From positions 40,863,842 through 40,927,841 of the forward strand of contig NC_132880.1 in the NCBI RefSeq assembly GCF_030463535.1: a DNA stretch of 64,000 nt. The letters run 5' to 3'. Below the pieces are notes generated by a model that worked only from the letters and a program-made list of their open reading frames with translations, had not been told where the DNA came from and did no database searches. The DNA is from Salminus brasiliensis. Lineage: Eukaryota; Chordata; Actinopteri; Characiformes; Bryconidae. The translations under genes and the position numbers were made by a program. The first letter of the stretch is position 1; each line of letters opens with the position of its first letter. Below are positions 1 to 11,480 of this stretch, piece after piece.

Positions 1-3000
1 ATGTGTTGGCTCTGCCCATCTTCAAGCAAGAGGATGGAAGCGTTCCTGTCGAGTCTGACAGTAAGAATCCTCCATTTCAGTACGTGCTGTGTACTGCCAC
101 TTCACCAGCCGTTAAACTGCACGAGGAGACGCTCACCTACCTAAACCAAGGTAATCGGCCTCAGCCTGTGTTCTGTATTTGATGCTCTTGGGGATTTTGT
201 AGTTTTCGAGATGAGATGGGGTCATTCGCAATGGACATGTCTGTCTTTTGTTTTGCCCTCAGGCCAGTCTTACGAGATCCGTCTCCTGGATAACAGGAAG
301 ATTGGGGAAATGCCAGAACTCAACAATACGAATGTGAAGGTAAGGATTTGTGTGCATGAAGGCAAATTTGATGGGTTGGTTTGGTTTTTGGACAGAAAAA
401 AAGAAAAGATGCTCCCAAATTGACATATTTGTACTGAAAATAGTGAAATGTAAATGCAAGAGCCCTACAAGCATAGTGGTGCTCTGTTTGTAATAACTGT
501 GTGTGCGTACTGGGGATGGTAGCAATCTGATACCAGACAGCGGTACTGGGCTGATGTCAGCAGAAAATGCTGGATTAGGTATCGAGGAGGGGGGGGGGGG
601 GGGGGGGGCTTTGGGGAGATGATTTGATGAACATGATCTGACAGTTCGCTTTAATTCTGCTGGTTCATCAAATCATATTTTTTTTAATTGCATATTTTCA
701 TGTAACCCTGCCAAAACATGGTGAAGCCTGCAATCTGTGCTAATTGATTTGCCTCTCATATTGGCCATGGACAACTGCCTTGCTTGTTTATGCCCCCTGT
801 GTATTAACTCTCTGATGTTGCATGTGAAATTGACCCGTTTCAAATACAGAAAAAAATGGTTGAATGTTTTGGTGCTTTTTTTCCTTCAAATATGAGACCC
901 AGTGCAACCACATACACATACAAACAGACAAGGAGACAGGCGCAAAAGGAGACTGCACTACTATGGTCCTTTTGTTACTCAAAAACTTTCAAATTTCGAA
1001 TGTAATGCTTTATGACACTAAACAAACACTGCTGCACCAACAAGAGTTAGGTAGGCTTCTTATGTAGCGGGTGTTACTTGAAATTTTCCACTCCACCTTT
1101 AATGGTGCAGAAGTTACAGATGTAGACATTTTTAAGGTGGAACTTGAGTTATTCATATCTGTAGAATGTTTCAAAAACACTACATATTAGTCAGTTCCAG
1201 GCAATACATGAAATAGATGCCATGAAGCGTCACATTTTTATTAAAATGTGCAAAAATGGGTAATTACAGTTGGTCTGTAAATTTAGCTACATATGCACTA
1301 AAAGAACTCCCTCTGACCGGAACATTACAGACTAGCCAGAACTTTATTGTAAATGGGTTAAACCTTAGTGGATTGTACTTGGTAGTCATTATGATGAATA
1401 CCGAAGGATTTGCAGTTAGTATCTGTATCTGAGAGGCATGCTCATTCTGTTGTCTGTATTTGTGTGTAGAGTATAGTGCGAGTAGTATTTCATGACCGAA
1501 GACTGCAGTATATGGAGCATCAGCAGCTGGAGGGCTGGAAGTGGAATCGCCCTGGCGACCGTCTCCTTGACATCGGTAAGACTTTCCAAAGATTATGTTA
1601 AGGTCTTGACTTTGACTTTGTTGAGCACGAATGACCTGGTTTCAGCAAAACCCCTGACTGTCTTTTACATTTGGTGTAGATATCCCCATGTCTGTGGGTA
1701 TTATTGAACCCCACACCCACCCCTCCCAGCTGAACGCTGCTGAGTTCCTGTGGGATGTCTCAAAGCGGGCTTCTGTGTTTGTACAGGTAAAAGATATGTG
1801 CTTTTTATGCACCAACACCTCACCACCCTCAAGGCCAATTTATGCTTGTGTGTGAAGTCTACGCTGTAGCCTTCACGTGGCCACATACCCTATGCCGTAG
1901 CCTGATGCATACCACCCCAGAAATGTAACTATGCGTTGCGGCAGACCGTGACAACTGTGCTTGGTGCATTTTATTGCATCATATTGCCTCCTTAACTGAC
2001 GCTTTTAAATTCAGATGAACAAACATGGATAGTGGATTCACATACACTGATGTGAGAAACTGTTGTACGTGTAGACACAGTAGACTCTGCCTTGACTCCA
2101 CGCTGAAGCATAAACTGGCCTTTATTGTACAGTTGTGCAGCTGTGTAACCATGCTGCTTTATTAGGTGCACTGCATCAGCACAGAGTTCACCCCGCGAAA
2201 ACATGGCGGCGAGAAGGGCGTACCGTTCCGCATCCAGATAGATACCTTCAAACAGGATGAGAATGGAGAGTACACAGAACACCTGCACTCTGCCAGCTGC
2301 CAGATCAAAGTGTTCAAGGTAACACTCATAACACAAACACCAACAAAGTTCTTCTCTGTGACTTCTTTATCCTACACTACAGTGTTCTCTTGTACCTACT
2401 GAGGAACCTCTAAAGTCAGTAGGTTTTCACACCTGGAATGTTTTATTTATTTACTTACTTATTTACGTATTTATTTATTTATTCATAATACACATTGTGT
2501 TCATATAATCCAGTTAGTTTAGGTTTTGTATTGCAATTTATGGAGTGTGCTAATGAACTTTGCATGATATACACTATATGAACAAAAGTTTTGGGGCCCC
2601 TGCTCATTCATTGTTCAAGGACACTAAACAGTTTATCCTGCTGTTGTTGAAGTAATTGTCTCTACTGTCCAGGAAAAAGGCTTTCTACTAGATTTTGGAT
2701 AACTGCTGTGAGAATGTGAATGCATTAAGCAACAAGAGCGTTAGTGAGATCAGGATGTTTGTTGATCACAACCCCACCTCATTCCCAAATCCCTAGACAT
2801 GGAGACATTAGGTTCATATTTATCTGCTCCAGAGAGTGCTGTTCTGTTGGCAGTACTCCTCTACAGGTACTAGCGCCCAGAAATGGGTGTCACTTATAGT
2901 AGCTGAATATATTTCTTCATATAGTGTATACATCCTCTTGTCACCTTTGTGGTCTCCATCTCTCTACTTGACATTGATTGGTTTGTAGATGGGCATTGGT

Positions 3001-6000
3001 ATGTTGTCAATTTGGCCTGTCGCCTTGTACAGACAAAATACATGAACAGATTGATTTGGTTCCACTCTACTTCTAAAGCTTTGCCATTACTACCAGCAAA
3101 ACCAACTTGCTCAAAATGAATTCCCATTCACCAAGTGAATGTGCTTGTGCAACATTTATCACTGACTGATAAAATCATCCTCATGCCGCTTATTTTTACT
3201 TTTTCCCCCGTTCTTTTTTCTTTTTTTCTTTTATTGTTTAATTGGTGATGATGGCCTTCCTCAACTTCCTTTAATTTCTTTAAGTCTAAACCAAAGTGTT
3301 TTCACACTGCAAACGAACCACCTTGTCATTAAATTGTGGTCCTTTGCTTGAGACCATGGTCCAAGGCACCTTTCACTCCTGCCATTTTGGTAGCCCAGAG
3401 ACTGTGTAGTCAAAGGAAGCAGATCGTTTGATTGAGCTTGAGTCTTTGTACCTCTCTGTGTGTAGCCAAAGGGAGCAGACCGGAAGCAAAAGACTGACAG
3501 GGAGAAGATGGAGAAAAGGACGCCACAAGAGAAGGAGAAATACCAACCCTCCTACGATACTACTATTCTGTCAGAGGCAAGAATAAGTTTGTGTGTTGAA
3601 TTGATTTTCTATGGGTGTATAAAGGCGTGCTGTAGCTAACCAGTGTTCTGTGTCCATGTGTAAGTAGACTCGTCTAGAGCCAGTGATAGAGGAGGCTGTG
3701 GAGCACGAGCTGAAGAAATCAAGCAAACGCACGCTGCCTGCAGATTGTGGAGACTCCACAGCCAAGAGTAAAAGAGGCAGTGTGAGTACACACTCACAGA
3801 AATAGTCACCATTCAAATAAACTTTGACTTGATTTAACTTGAGAAGTGTGCACTTTCCTCCAAACCTCCAGGGATAGAATTGCAGTTGAACATTTGCATC
3901 ATCAGTTAGGAAGCATCTCTAGAAAGTGTTCAGATAGTTATAAAGCCTTTAATGTTTCATGGTAGCAGAGCTGGTTTGGCAGTTTCCACAATGAAAAGGT
4001 TGAGATTAGAAGTCTGTTTTAATTAAAAACTCAACTAGGCTCCTGAGGTGCAACTGTCTAAAGCCAGGGTTCATTTATGCAATTTGTAGGCCAGATTCTC
4101 AGTGTGGCTTAGTCTGTGTTGGTTAGGCATATTAGTCAGCTCAGGGATCTGTAAGCTGATGTAGGAGAAATGACATTAGCATTCTCCTCCAAGCATGTCT
4201 AGCTGCAATGATGTTGCAATAACGGCAGAAGAGGTGACTGGCTTTATGTGGCTTAGAGCGTGATGGGGGAGTCCTATCTACTCTGTGGGCATTGGAAATG
4301 ACTGATGAAAACTGGGTTAAATTGTTTTAAAAAAGAAGGGGAAAAAGTGGATGCTTGTATTAAGATGATTAATGTTGATAACATTTCTAAAATGTAATTT
4401 ATTATTATTATTGTTATTTACTGTTATAAGTAGGACTTTTTTTTTCGGGACCTGTTTTTCTCAATGCTGTTTAGGAACTGTTACTGTAGTTGTTGGCCTT
4501 CATTTAAACTGTGATCTAGTTTGGGTGACATGATTAAAGATAAAAAGTTTATAACCACTATAGTGTCATCATCCAAAGTTAGCCTTTTTTGTTTTTGTTC
4601 TTGTTTCTTTTCAGTGTTCTCCTTGGCCTGATAATGCTTACGTGAACCCAAACACCACAGCTCAACCAACCTTCACCTCCAACACACACTCCTACACCAG
4701 TAGCAATGCCGTTCCTGAAAGGTAATGTTTTACTTAAAATAACTTCCAATTATTTCTAAACATGTTTGAGGGAAATTATTTCTCTCTGGTTCCTTTAACA
4801 TAATTATATCTTATAACTATAAGCTCGCTGATCACCTGATTAGTGCACTGTACATCTTGATGCTGCCAGACAGGCTGGTTTGAGCTGATCTTCTGGCATT
4901 TAAAACACAACAGTCCCTATATGTGACTCTGAATTATGCAATTATGCAAAATAAGTCAAAAAATGTCCAGTGAACTGCAGTTTTGTGGATGAATATGTTA
5001 TGTTAAGAGCAGTCAATGGAGAATTGCCAGACTGGTTGGAGCTGTCGGGAATGCTTCATAAACTCATACAATTGTGGTGAGCAAAAAATTGCGGCAAATC
5101 GGCTATACGACCATGTTTGGTTCTGCTTGGGGCGGCCAGTAACAGAAAGCTGAGAGTGCAGTGGGTATAGGCTCACAAAGACTGGACAGTGGATGAAAAA
5201 CATAGCCTGGTCTGCAGATAGTAGGGTCCGAATTTGGTAGCAACAGTATCCGTCCATGTGGCCAACCTGACTTGAGTAAACAGTCCAGGCTGGAGGAGGA
5301 GGTGTAATGGTGTGGGAAATGTTTTCTTGGCACACTTTGGACCCATTATTACCGGTCATTCATCTCTTGCATGTCAAGAGGCAACCTGTTTGAGTATTGT
5401 TGCTGACCTGTTTATCAATCTTCTGGCTGCTACTTCCAGCATTATGATGCAACACGTCACAAAGTAAAAGTCATCACCTTGCCTCATTCTCAACTCCCTA
5501 ACTTATCCCAAAGGTATGGAATGGAGCACAGCTCAATCCTTGGGGGCTTTATACCCCTTTAGCCTAGGCCTGGCATTACGCATGGTGCCAATAAGTATAT
5601 GTTTATCTGCTCTGGAAAGTCCTAGTCTATTGGCAGTACTTTTCTACAGGGACTAGACAAGCGGTGTGTGTACATCTAAGTCTGCAATGGGTGCAAGTAA
5701 AGTAGATGAATGTGTTCATTAGAAGGTTGTCCACAAATGTGTGGACATAAAGTGCATCTCCACCTGATGCTATAGTCTGTTAAGGCTGCTTTATTTAAAA
5801 CCAAGCCACATTCACAAGTTGGTTGTATTTAATGTTCCTCTCTTCCTTTAGTGAAGCATCTTCACCCAACCACAAAGTAGATGCTGTCTGTCTCCTCACT
5901 ATGGAGGTTGGTACTGGCTTTTTTTAAAGACGTTATAACCACAACATATTCCATAAATCATAATACTGCCTTATTGTGACATGTTACTGTGTTGGTTGCA

Positions 6001-8098
6001 TCAGCAGAGTTCATAAGTTTTCCTTTCTGTTCTTTATTTAAAGTCTCTAAGCTCAGCAGCTTCTATGCAGGACGTGCAACAGTGGCTTCATAAGAACAGG
6101 TTCAACTCCTATAGCCGGCTTTTTACACATTTCTCAGGTACTCTTCTTACTGCTCTTTCTAAGATGTAAGACAACAGTTAAAAAAAAACACACACAACTG
6201 TGGCACTATGTCTCTCCTGTAGTTAATGTTGTCATGTTTCTGTTAGGTTCTGATCTACTGAAGTTGACTCGTGAAGACTTGGTCCAGATCTGTGGGCCAG
6301 CTGATGGGATCCGTCTTTACAATGCACTAAAATCAAGGTAATCATTCTAGGGGTCTTTGTGCCTGTGTGGAAAAGCTGATGTTTATCAATATGATACTGT
6401 TTCTATGCTTGAGTCAACAGTTTGAGCATGTCTGTGAATTTGTAGAGCGGTTCGACCTCGGCTGACTGTGTACGTGTGTCAGGAGATGTCCCATGCAGAA
6501 AGCCCCCTGCTGGAGAGACGCTGCCACAGCAAGAACAGAGAGCATGGCAGTCCCACAGCCCTACATGGTATGCTTTACACTGACATTGAATTCTTACACA
6601 TTTACAACTCTTGGAGTCTAGAACCATTTCTTGCTTTATTGTCTGGTTATTTTGAGATTATCTTTGCAACTATGGCATCATTTGTAAGACAATATTTTTG
6701 TTAAAAGGCCAAGGTCCTGCCCTGTGATGATGCTTTGCATTTGATCAGACCTTATCAAGTATATATTTTTTGTACATTTATTGAGAATAATTGATCTGTT
6801 TTTAGTTTACCATGCACTGTACCTCGAGGAGATGACCGCTTCTGAGCTGACCAGAAAAATATCCAACGTGTTGAGCCTGCCGTTAACCCTCGTTAATCAG
6901 GTGTACAGACAGGGCCCCACAGGAATACACATTCTGCTCAGTGACCAGGTATATACATGCACAGGCACACACAGTTGCGTTGGGAACAAAACTCAAATGT
7001 AGGGTATTTTATAATACCCTTTTTATTCCATCAGGGTTCCCACATTTCCTGGAAAGTCTGGAAAACCTGGACATTTAGAGACTTGTTTTTCAATCATGAA
7101 AACTGAAAATTGCTAAGAATGTTCTAGAAATATTAGGGTTTTTTTGTTTGAGTCATTTAGATTGCGTATGTTGGCTACTGATGCTCTGTTAATTGCTGCA
7201 CGGTTATGTGGAAAGATTAACTGGCATGTCATAACTGGCATTAATGTTAGAAAGGGAAATGTAAGTCAAGACTAATTATATAAATATGCAAATGAATTAG
7301 CACATTATGACAACAATTAACATGATATTAACTGATGGGCAGAAGCTTGCTTCTCTGTTTTTGGTACTTTTTTGTTTGCATATAGTGAATCTGGTAGTTG
7401 TAGCAATGATGTTTCTTAATGAATGGGCCAATAGAATTGCTCCAAAATTACTTTAGAGAGTCCTATTCTATTGGCAATACTTTGTGGTGTGTGTATGCAA
7501 GTCATGGTCACTTTTTGTACTTTTCTGTTGGTTCATTTATCATTTTAACTAGAAATTTATATAAAATTGTAAAAATTAATTGTTTTACAAAAAAAGGTTT
7601 ACAAGTGCAAGGTTTTGTCTTGACAGTACAGTGACCATCTGGTGTATTTAACTGGTTAATGTACTCCCTTCTCTTCCACTGCTGTTATCAGATAATGATT
7701 ACATGAAGCCTGACCTGCTTGGGTTTTGCATATTCCTTTGCGTAATTTGAAACTGCTCCTCTTATTTACATACAAGATGTAGCATAGCAATAATGTAGCA
7801 TAGCAAGCCTGTTTCATGTCTTGTGTGTACACCTAATGAGTAGTCCTGCACAAAAGCGTAGTAACAGTGTGGGTGTGTTGCTTGTGTTGCAGATGGTTTC
7901 CAATTTCCCCGATGAGAGCTGCTTCGCTGTCAGTACATTAAAAGGTAATGAGTTGATCTGTGTATAAGGGTTATTTTACTTGGGTACACCCAATTTCCAA
8001 CATGCACACTCTCTTAATTTGCTCACTCGAACTCTCTTCTGCTCCTCTGTTTCCTACCAGATGACACGGGCGACAGATTCCATCTGGTTCTGAAGTAG
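1..8098 (+). CDS. ubp1: Upstream-binding protein 1 (LBP-1/CP2-family transcription factor), 5' truncated by window start
   Basis: Fifteen exons are joined in phase: 1-150, 263-339, 1470-1575, 1680-1786, 2166-2318, 3466-3576, 3668-3781, 4615-4721, 5852-5906, 6044-6137, 6247-6337, 6446-6567, 6806-6948, 7893-7944, 8061-8098 (stop TAG). The first codon seen in frame is GTG at 3-5, and about 506 codons are visible; the N-terminal ~40 residues lie outside. Order of domains: CP2/grainyhead DNA-binding domain (exons 1-5, including [20 protein letters not shown] and the HCISTEF stretch), a basic linker ([19 protein letters not shown]), a SAM-like domain in exons 10-11 ([28 protein letters not shown]) and a C-terminal oligomerisation domain ([21 protein letters not shown]). 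CP2 proteins are nuclear and bind DNA as dimers or tetramers. The exon with [13 protein letters not shown] is typical of UBP1 (LBP-1a) and not of TFCP2, which decides the paralogue. Intron 6 has a GC donor. Confidence 0.93.
1788..1975. repeat. Dispersed fish repeat fragment in ubp1 intron 4
   Basis: This stretch (GGCCAATTTATGCTTG, CTACGCTGTAGCC, AGAAATGTAACTATGCGT) resembles a CpG-decayed repeat common in fish genomes, recognised only from memory. Runs alternating CGTAG/CTACG-like words suggest internal palindromes. Class uncertain. Confidence 0.4.
2570..2930 (+). mobile_element. Family A inverted-repeat element (internally deleted) in ubp1 intron 5
   Basis: The element starts ACACTATATGAACAAAAG and ends near CATATAGTGTA, so its ends are inverted repeats. 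Its body carries the phrases of a dispersed family seen more than ten times in this window (for example CTCATTCATTGTT, TTTCTACTAGATTTTGG, TTATCTGCTCCAGAGAGT, CTCTACAGG). A Tc1/mariner-type non-autonomous element is the likeliest class, inferred from TA-flanked inverted ends; no transposase is present. Confidence 0.75.
3668..3781 (+). other. ubp1: ubp1 cassette exon (LBP-1a-type insert), 38 codons
   Basis: This 114-nt exon encodes 38 residues beginning [17 protein letters not shown] and ending KRGS. It is a multiple of three, so including or skipping it keeps frame between the upstream exon (ends on a full codon at 3576) and the next one (starts on a full codon at 4615). In mammals the corresponding UBP1 exon distinguishes LBP-1a from LBP-1b isoforms. 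Its acceptor is a normal AG (3666-3667) and its donor is GTGAGT, while the upstream exon uses a GC donor. Alternative use in this species is inferred from family knowledge. Confidence 0.82.
5010..5475 (+). pseudogene. Degenerate Tc1-like transposase fragment in ubp1 intron 8
   Basis: In broken frames on the plus strand the DNA translates to pieces typical of DD34E Tc1 transposases: an RKLRVQW-like helix at about 5140, a WTVDEKH-like stretch near 5185, and [18 protein letters not shown] at 5286-5340. Several stops and frame breaks interrupt it, so it is dead. A family A fragment follows directly. Confidence 0.75.
5515..5760 (+). mobile_element. Family A element, 3' half
   Basis: The segment reads through TATGGAATGGAGCACAGC, GGCTTTATACCCC, GTTTATCTGCTCTGG and ends with the family terminus GTCCACAAATGTGTGGACAT. 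The 5' half is missing and is replaced by the Tc1 transposase relic, which suggests a nested insertion or a recombination junction. Confidence 0.7.
7405..7505 (+). mobile_element. Short family A fragment in ubp1 intron 13
   Basis: The words CCAATAGAATTGCTCC and GAGAGTCCTATTCTATTGGC match the central-right part of the family A consensus. Termini are not found, so it is a remnant. Confidence 0.5.
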
Positions 8099-8353
8099 AT
8101 CCAGTGGCAGAATAAGCTGAAGGTGATGTGATGACATCGCTGAGGTTCCTCACTGCCATTCTTGAGCACTGAAGATGCGCCCTCCATCCTTCTCTGTCTC
8201 CATCTCTCTGTCTCCCCACCCCCCCACCCCCCACTATACCTGATGCAAGAAAGAGAGAGGCTGCGCAGAGGTTGGCTGAGGCCTCCTAACTGTTAGAATC
8301 TGACTTAAGCGTGTAAATTGTTTCATATTGAAAACACTTAAACTGATGATTGC

Positions 8354-8356
<3 letters not shown>

Positions 8357-8425
<69 letters not shown>

Positions 8426-8427
8426 AA
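8357..8427 (+). repeat. Compound (TG)n(AG)n microsatellite in ubp1 3' UTR
   Basis: About 25 TG units are followed directly by about 8 AG units. It lies inside the inferred ubp1 3' UTR, so a UG-rich tract would be transcribed. Apparent reading frames across it are low-complexity artefacts. Confidence 0.95.
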
Positions 8428-9836
8428 GGGAGAAGGGAGGGAGGGCTCAGAAGCATGTGTGTATGTTTTTAAGATGCAATGGGAGAGAAGGAAAGACGGA
8501 AGGGAGGGATAGAAAACCAGACTACTCTGACGAACCCTTCTGCGTGAGCAGGGTACTCCTGGATGGTCCTGACTGACGGGGCAGTTTCCAAACTCTGTGG
8601 CCGAACCGTTCGGCCCACACTCGGGACAAAAAGCTGCCCTTGCTTCATAGTTTGGTGACAGTACAGGTTCCACTTGAATAGTTTACTATGTCTGTAATAG
8701 TGGCTGTGCTGTTTGATTGCCTGCCATAGATGTCTATCAAAAAGAGGACTGCACCTTTTCTTTTTTGCAGGTTTGCTTTGTTTATCTATATTTTTCTCTG
8801 ATGCAGGACACTGTTGTGTCTGCACAGATGAAATGATTCCTGTGTGAGTGTGATTACCTGTCGCTCGTTATCCAGTTGTGGAGATTTGGAGTTTGGGCAG
8901 TGTTTCCAAGCTATTTGGAGTAAGCTTGTAAACGATGATGCTGCTTTGTTTGTCTCCTACCAAGACCAATCATCTCTGGTGCCATAAAGAACTGTTTACT
9001 AGATTCTGTTACATGGTAGCGTCTGAGGACTGGTGGCATTTTCAGTTTGTATTTCTTTGGGTTGAATTAAGCAGCCAAACGAAATAAGTGGAGTTTAGTC
9101 CTCTTGCAGTGACCTGTCAGAAGCTGGCATGATTCTGATATCTATTTTATTCTTTTTCATTCAGTGTCTAGAGCTGTAATAGAAGGCAGGGAATAATCAA
9201 AATAATGTTAAGCAGATAGAACTACAGATGTCTATAACTGTTCTGTCGCCTCCCCTTGGGATAAAGGTGGAGGTTTTGTCCAGAGGGCCCTATAAGTGTC
9301 TATATGTCATCTGCTGCAGCTGTATGTAGCCTAGCAGCAGCCAATCAGGGCAGGCTCTGTGATTTTCTTTTTTTTATTATTATTATTCTTATTATTTTCC
9401 TCATTAGAAACTGATTGATTGGTTATCTCAGTAGTTCTGCATTGGGCAGCTGTGCTTTGGCATGTACTGTTTGTTTGCCACTAAGCATGAAGGGCAGGAA
9501 TGCTGCCCTCTTTAAATATGAATAAGAAGAATGACCAAGTCTGCACTGACATGAACACACGAGCACGGCTGCTCTGTTTGACGTGCTGATGTACAGATCT
9601 ACTGCGCTTGATCAGAATAGGGTGTGGGCTATGTTTACCCACCCTCCACGCTTCTCTACAGGGAGCAACGAACGAAGTGAGATGTTGAGATGACTGCTCT
9701 TGTCCTCTGTGGATCGTGTGGACTGTCCTATGTGTTTCCATGACTGCAGTTATGGTACCTCCATATCACTGTGTCTAAAGGGAGCTTCTCTTGTATTGAG
9801 GATGCTGGGATCTACACACTTCATGCCTGTACCAGA

Positions 9837-9842
9837 AATAAA
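9837..9842 (+). terminator. ubp1: Polyadenylation signal AATAAA of ubp1
   Basis: A canonical hexamer sits 1.74 kb after the ubp1 stop, followed within 20-30 bases by TA-rich and TGTTCTTG sequence compatible with cleavage and downstream elements. It is the first well-placed signal after the stop. Confidence 0.6.
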
Positions 9843-11014
9843 GTAATTTTAATACATCCTGTTCTTGAGCACTTTATAGCAGTTGTACAGTTGTGCTGCC
9901 AGTTGGATGAGATATCATCCATTCAGGTCAGTGAGAGAAAGTAAGAAAGTAAGATTAGTCTCCAGCACACCAGCATGTTGAGATCACACATACACAAATT
10001 CCTGTGACACATTCAGAATGTTCAAAACATGTTAGTTAAGGCCTTCATGAGTATGTGAAGTATGTGTATGTGAAGGACACGGTGCAGTAAGGAACTTTTT
10101 GGATCTTTTAAAGGGCCTGTGACATGTATGACATGTTTGTAATATAGCCTGTAGTCTGTGTTTTACAGCTTATGATGAACAACTGAAGACGTTTTTAATT
10201 TTGTTATTCAGTTCAATCCCTGCAAAATTGAGAGCCACAAAAAAACCCACAAACTTTCAGTAAATAAAGGGGGGGGGGGGGGTGACAGCTGGCGATTGGA
10301 AAGGTATTATGTTACTTATGTAAACTAACTTACCTAAACTTAACTAATCTTACCATGTTAAATTAGACATTACATCTATTAACTAAACGATTTAAAACTG
10401 ATCATTTTAAAGGCTTCTGGATATAAGGTTCAGAAAATATTTAAGAATATAGATAATTAACAGAAAAGGAAAAAAGAACATTAAGAATAACTTGTATAAC
10501 TTAAGTATGAATAGGGGTGGGTAATATAGTAAAAAAAAAAAAAAAGATATTTAAAGACATTTTAACAATACACTATTTATTGCAATACGTGTTATTGCAC
10601 ACAGACTGCACCAGAAGCAACAGATCCTTTCAAATTCTAATACTCTTCTATACTGAGAATGAATTTATATTCAAAATCTGCTGCACTGCATCCACTTATA
10701 TACTAATCACACTGCTAGTAGTGAAACATGCAGTAGATCAGAGTCCTTTAAGCACTGATGATATCCTTTATATGATCAGAAAAGTATACTATGTAGCACA
10801 AGACAATAGAATCGTCCTGTTAGTGCCAAAGTATGAAGAATTTTCTCAAAGCTTCTTCTGAAATCGAAGGTATTAATAGGGAGTTTGTCCTCTTTACCAC
10901 AGTAACAGCTTCTGTTCTTCTGTAAAGGCTTTACACCCAGTTGATTTGCTTGTATTCGTCCACAAGAGCATAAGTGGACAGGTACTGATTTGGATGAACA
11001 GTTCTGAGTTACAA

Positions 11015-11480
11015 ATGCCATTCCAACTCATCCCAAAGGCATTGGATTAAGCTCAATCACTCCAGACAGCACAGTTCTTAGTGTTGGAGGGATTTATACC
11101 CTTCTAGTGGATGCAGGGCTTTTTGGGTACAGTGACCGAGTCATGTGTGGCTCCTCCAGGGCAACCCATTCTATCCACCCTGCTTGTCTAAGGTAAGGTA
11201 AAAAGGTAAAGGTGCACGTATTTGTCACTGTACAGTGTGGACTGTACAGCGAAATGTGTCCTCCGCATTTAACCCATCTGGTAGTGAACACACACTCACA
11301 CACACACACACACACATGTGTTAGGGGCAGTGAGTACACACACACACCCAGAGCGGTGGGCAGCCAACTCCAGCGCCCGGGGAGCAGAGAGGGTAAAGGG
11401 CCTTGCTCAAGGGCCTGTAGCTAAATTTAGTATTTAAGGGTAGAAAGGGTGTCTAAATACTTTTGGACATACACTGTATA
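11015..11480 (+). mobile_element. Family A remnant interrupted by a second repeat
   Basis: The left part (CAACTCATCCCAAAGG to TTTATACCCTTCTAG, 11025-11110) and the right end (GGGTGTCTAAATACTTTTGG near 11448) belong to family A. Between them lies an unrelated insert, about 11185-11430, with words frequent in fish genomes (TTGTCACTGTACAGTG, AATGTGTCCTCCGCATTTAACC, CCTTGCTCAAGGGC) and CA-rich stretches. The arrangement indicates that the insert landed inside an older family A copy. Confidence 0.65.

Larger units (their letters stand above)
8099..9860 (+). other. ubp1: ubp1 3' untranslated region
   Basis: The sequence from the stop codon to a canonical AATAAA at 9837-9842 has no conserved reading frame and reads as a UTR of about 1.75 kb. 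It contains a long TG/AG microsatellite at 8357-8427 and an A/T-rich stretch near 9365-9400. The exact cleavage site is not visible. Confidence 0.65.

Noticed and set aside
8328-8673. Open frames of 80-110 codons across the TG/AG microsatellite on both strands
   Set aside because: The translation is a run of alternating residues (CV, HT, RE) caused by the simple repeat, inside the ubp1 3' UTR.
10517-10861. 114-codon plus-strand frame in the ubp1-pdcd6ip gap
   Set aside because: AT-rich random frame starting next to a poly-A tract; no domain, no splice context, no homology recognised.
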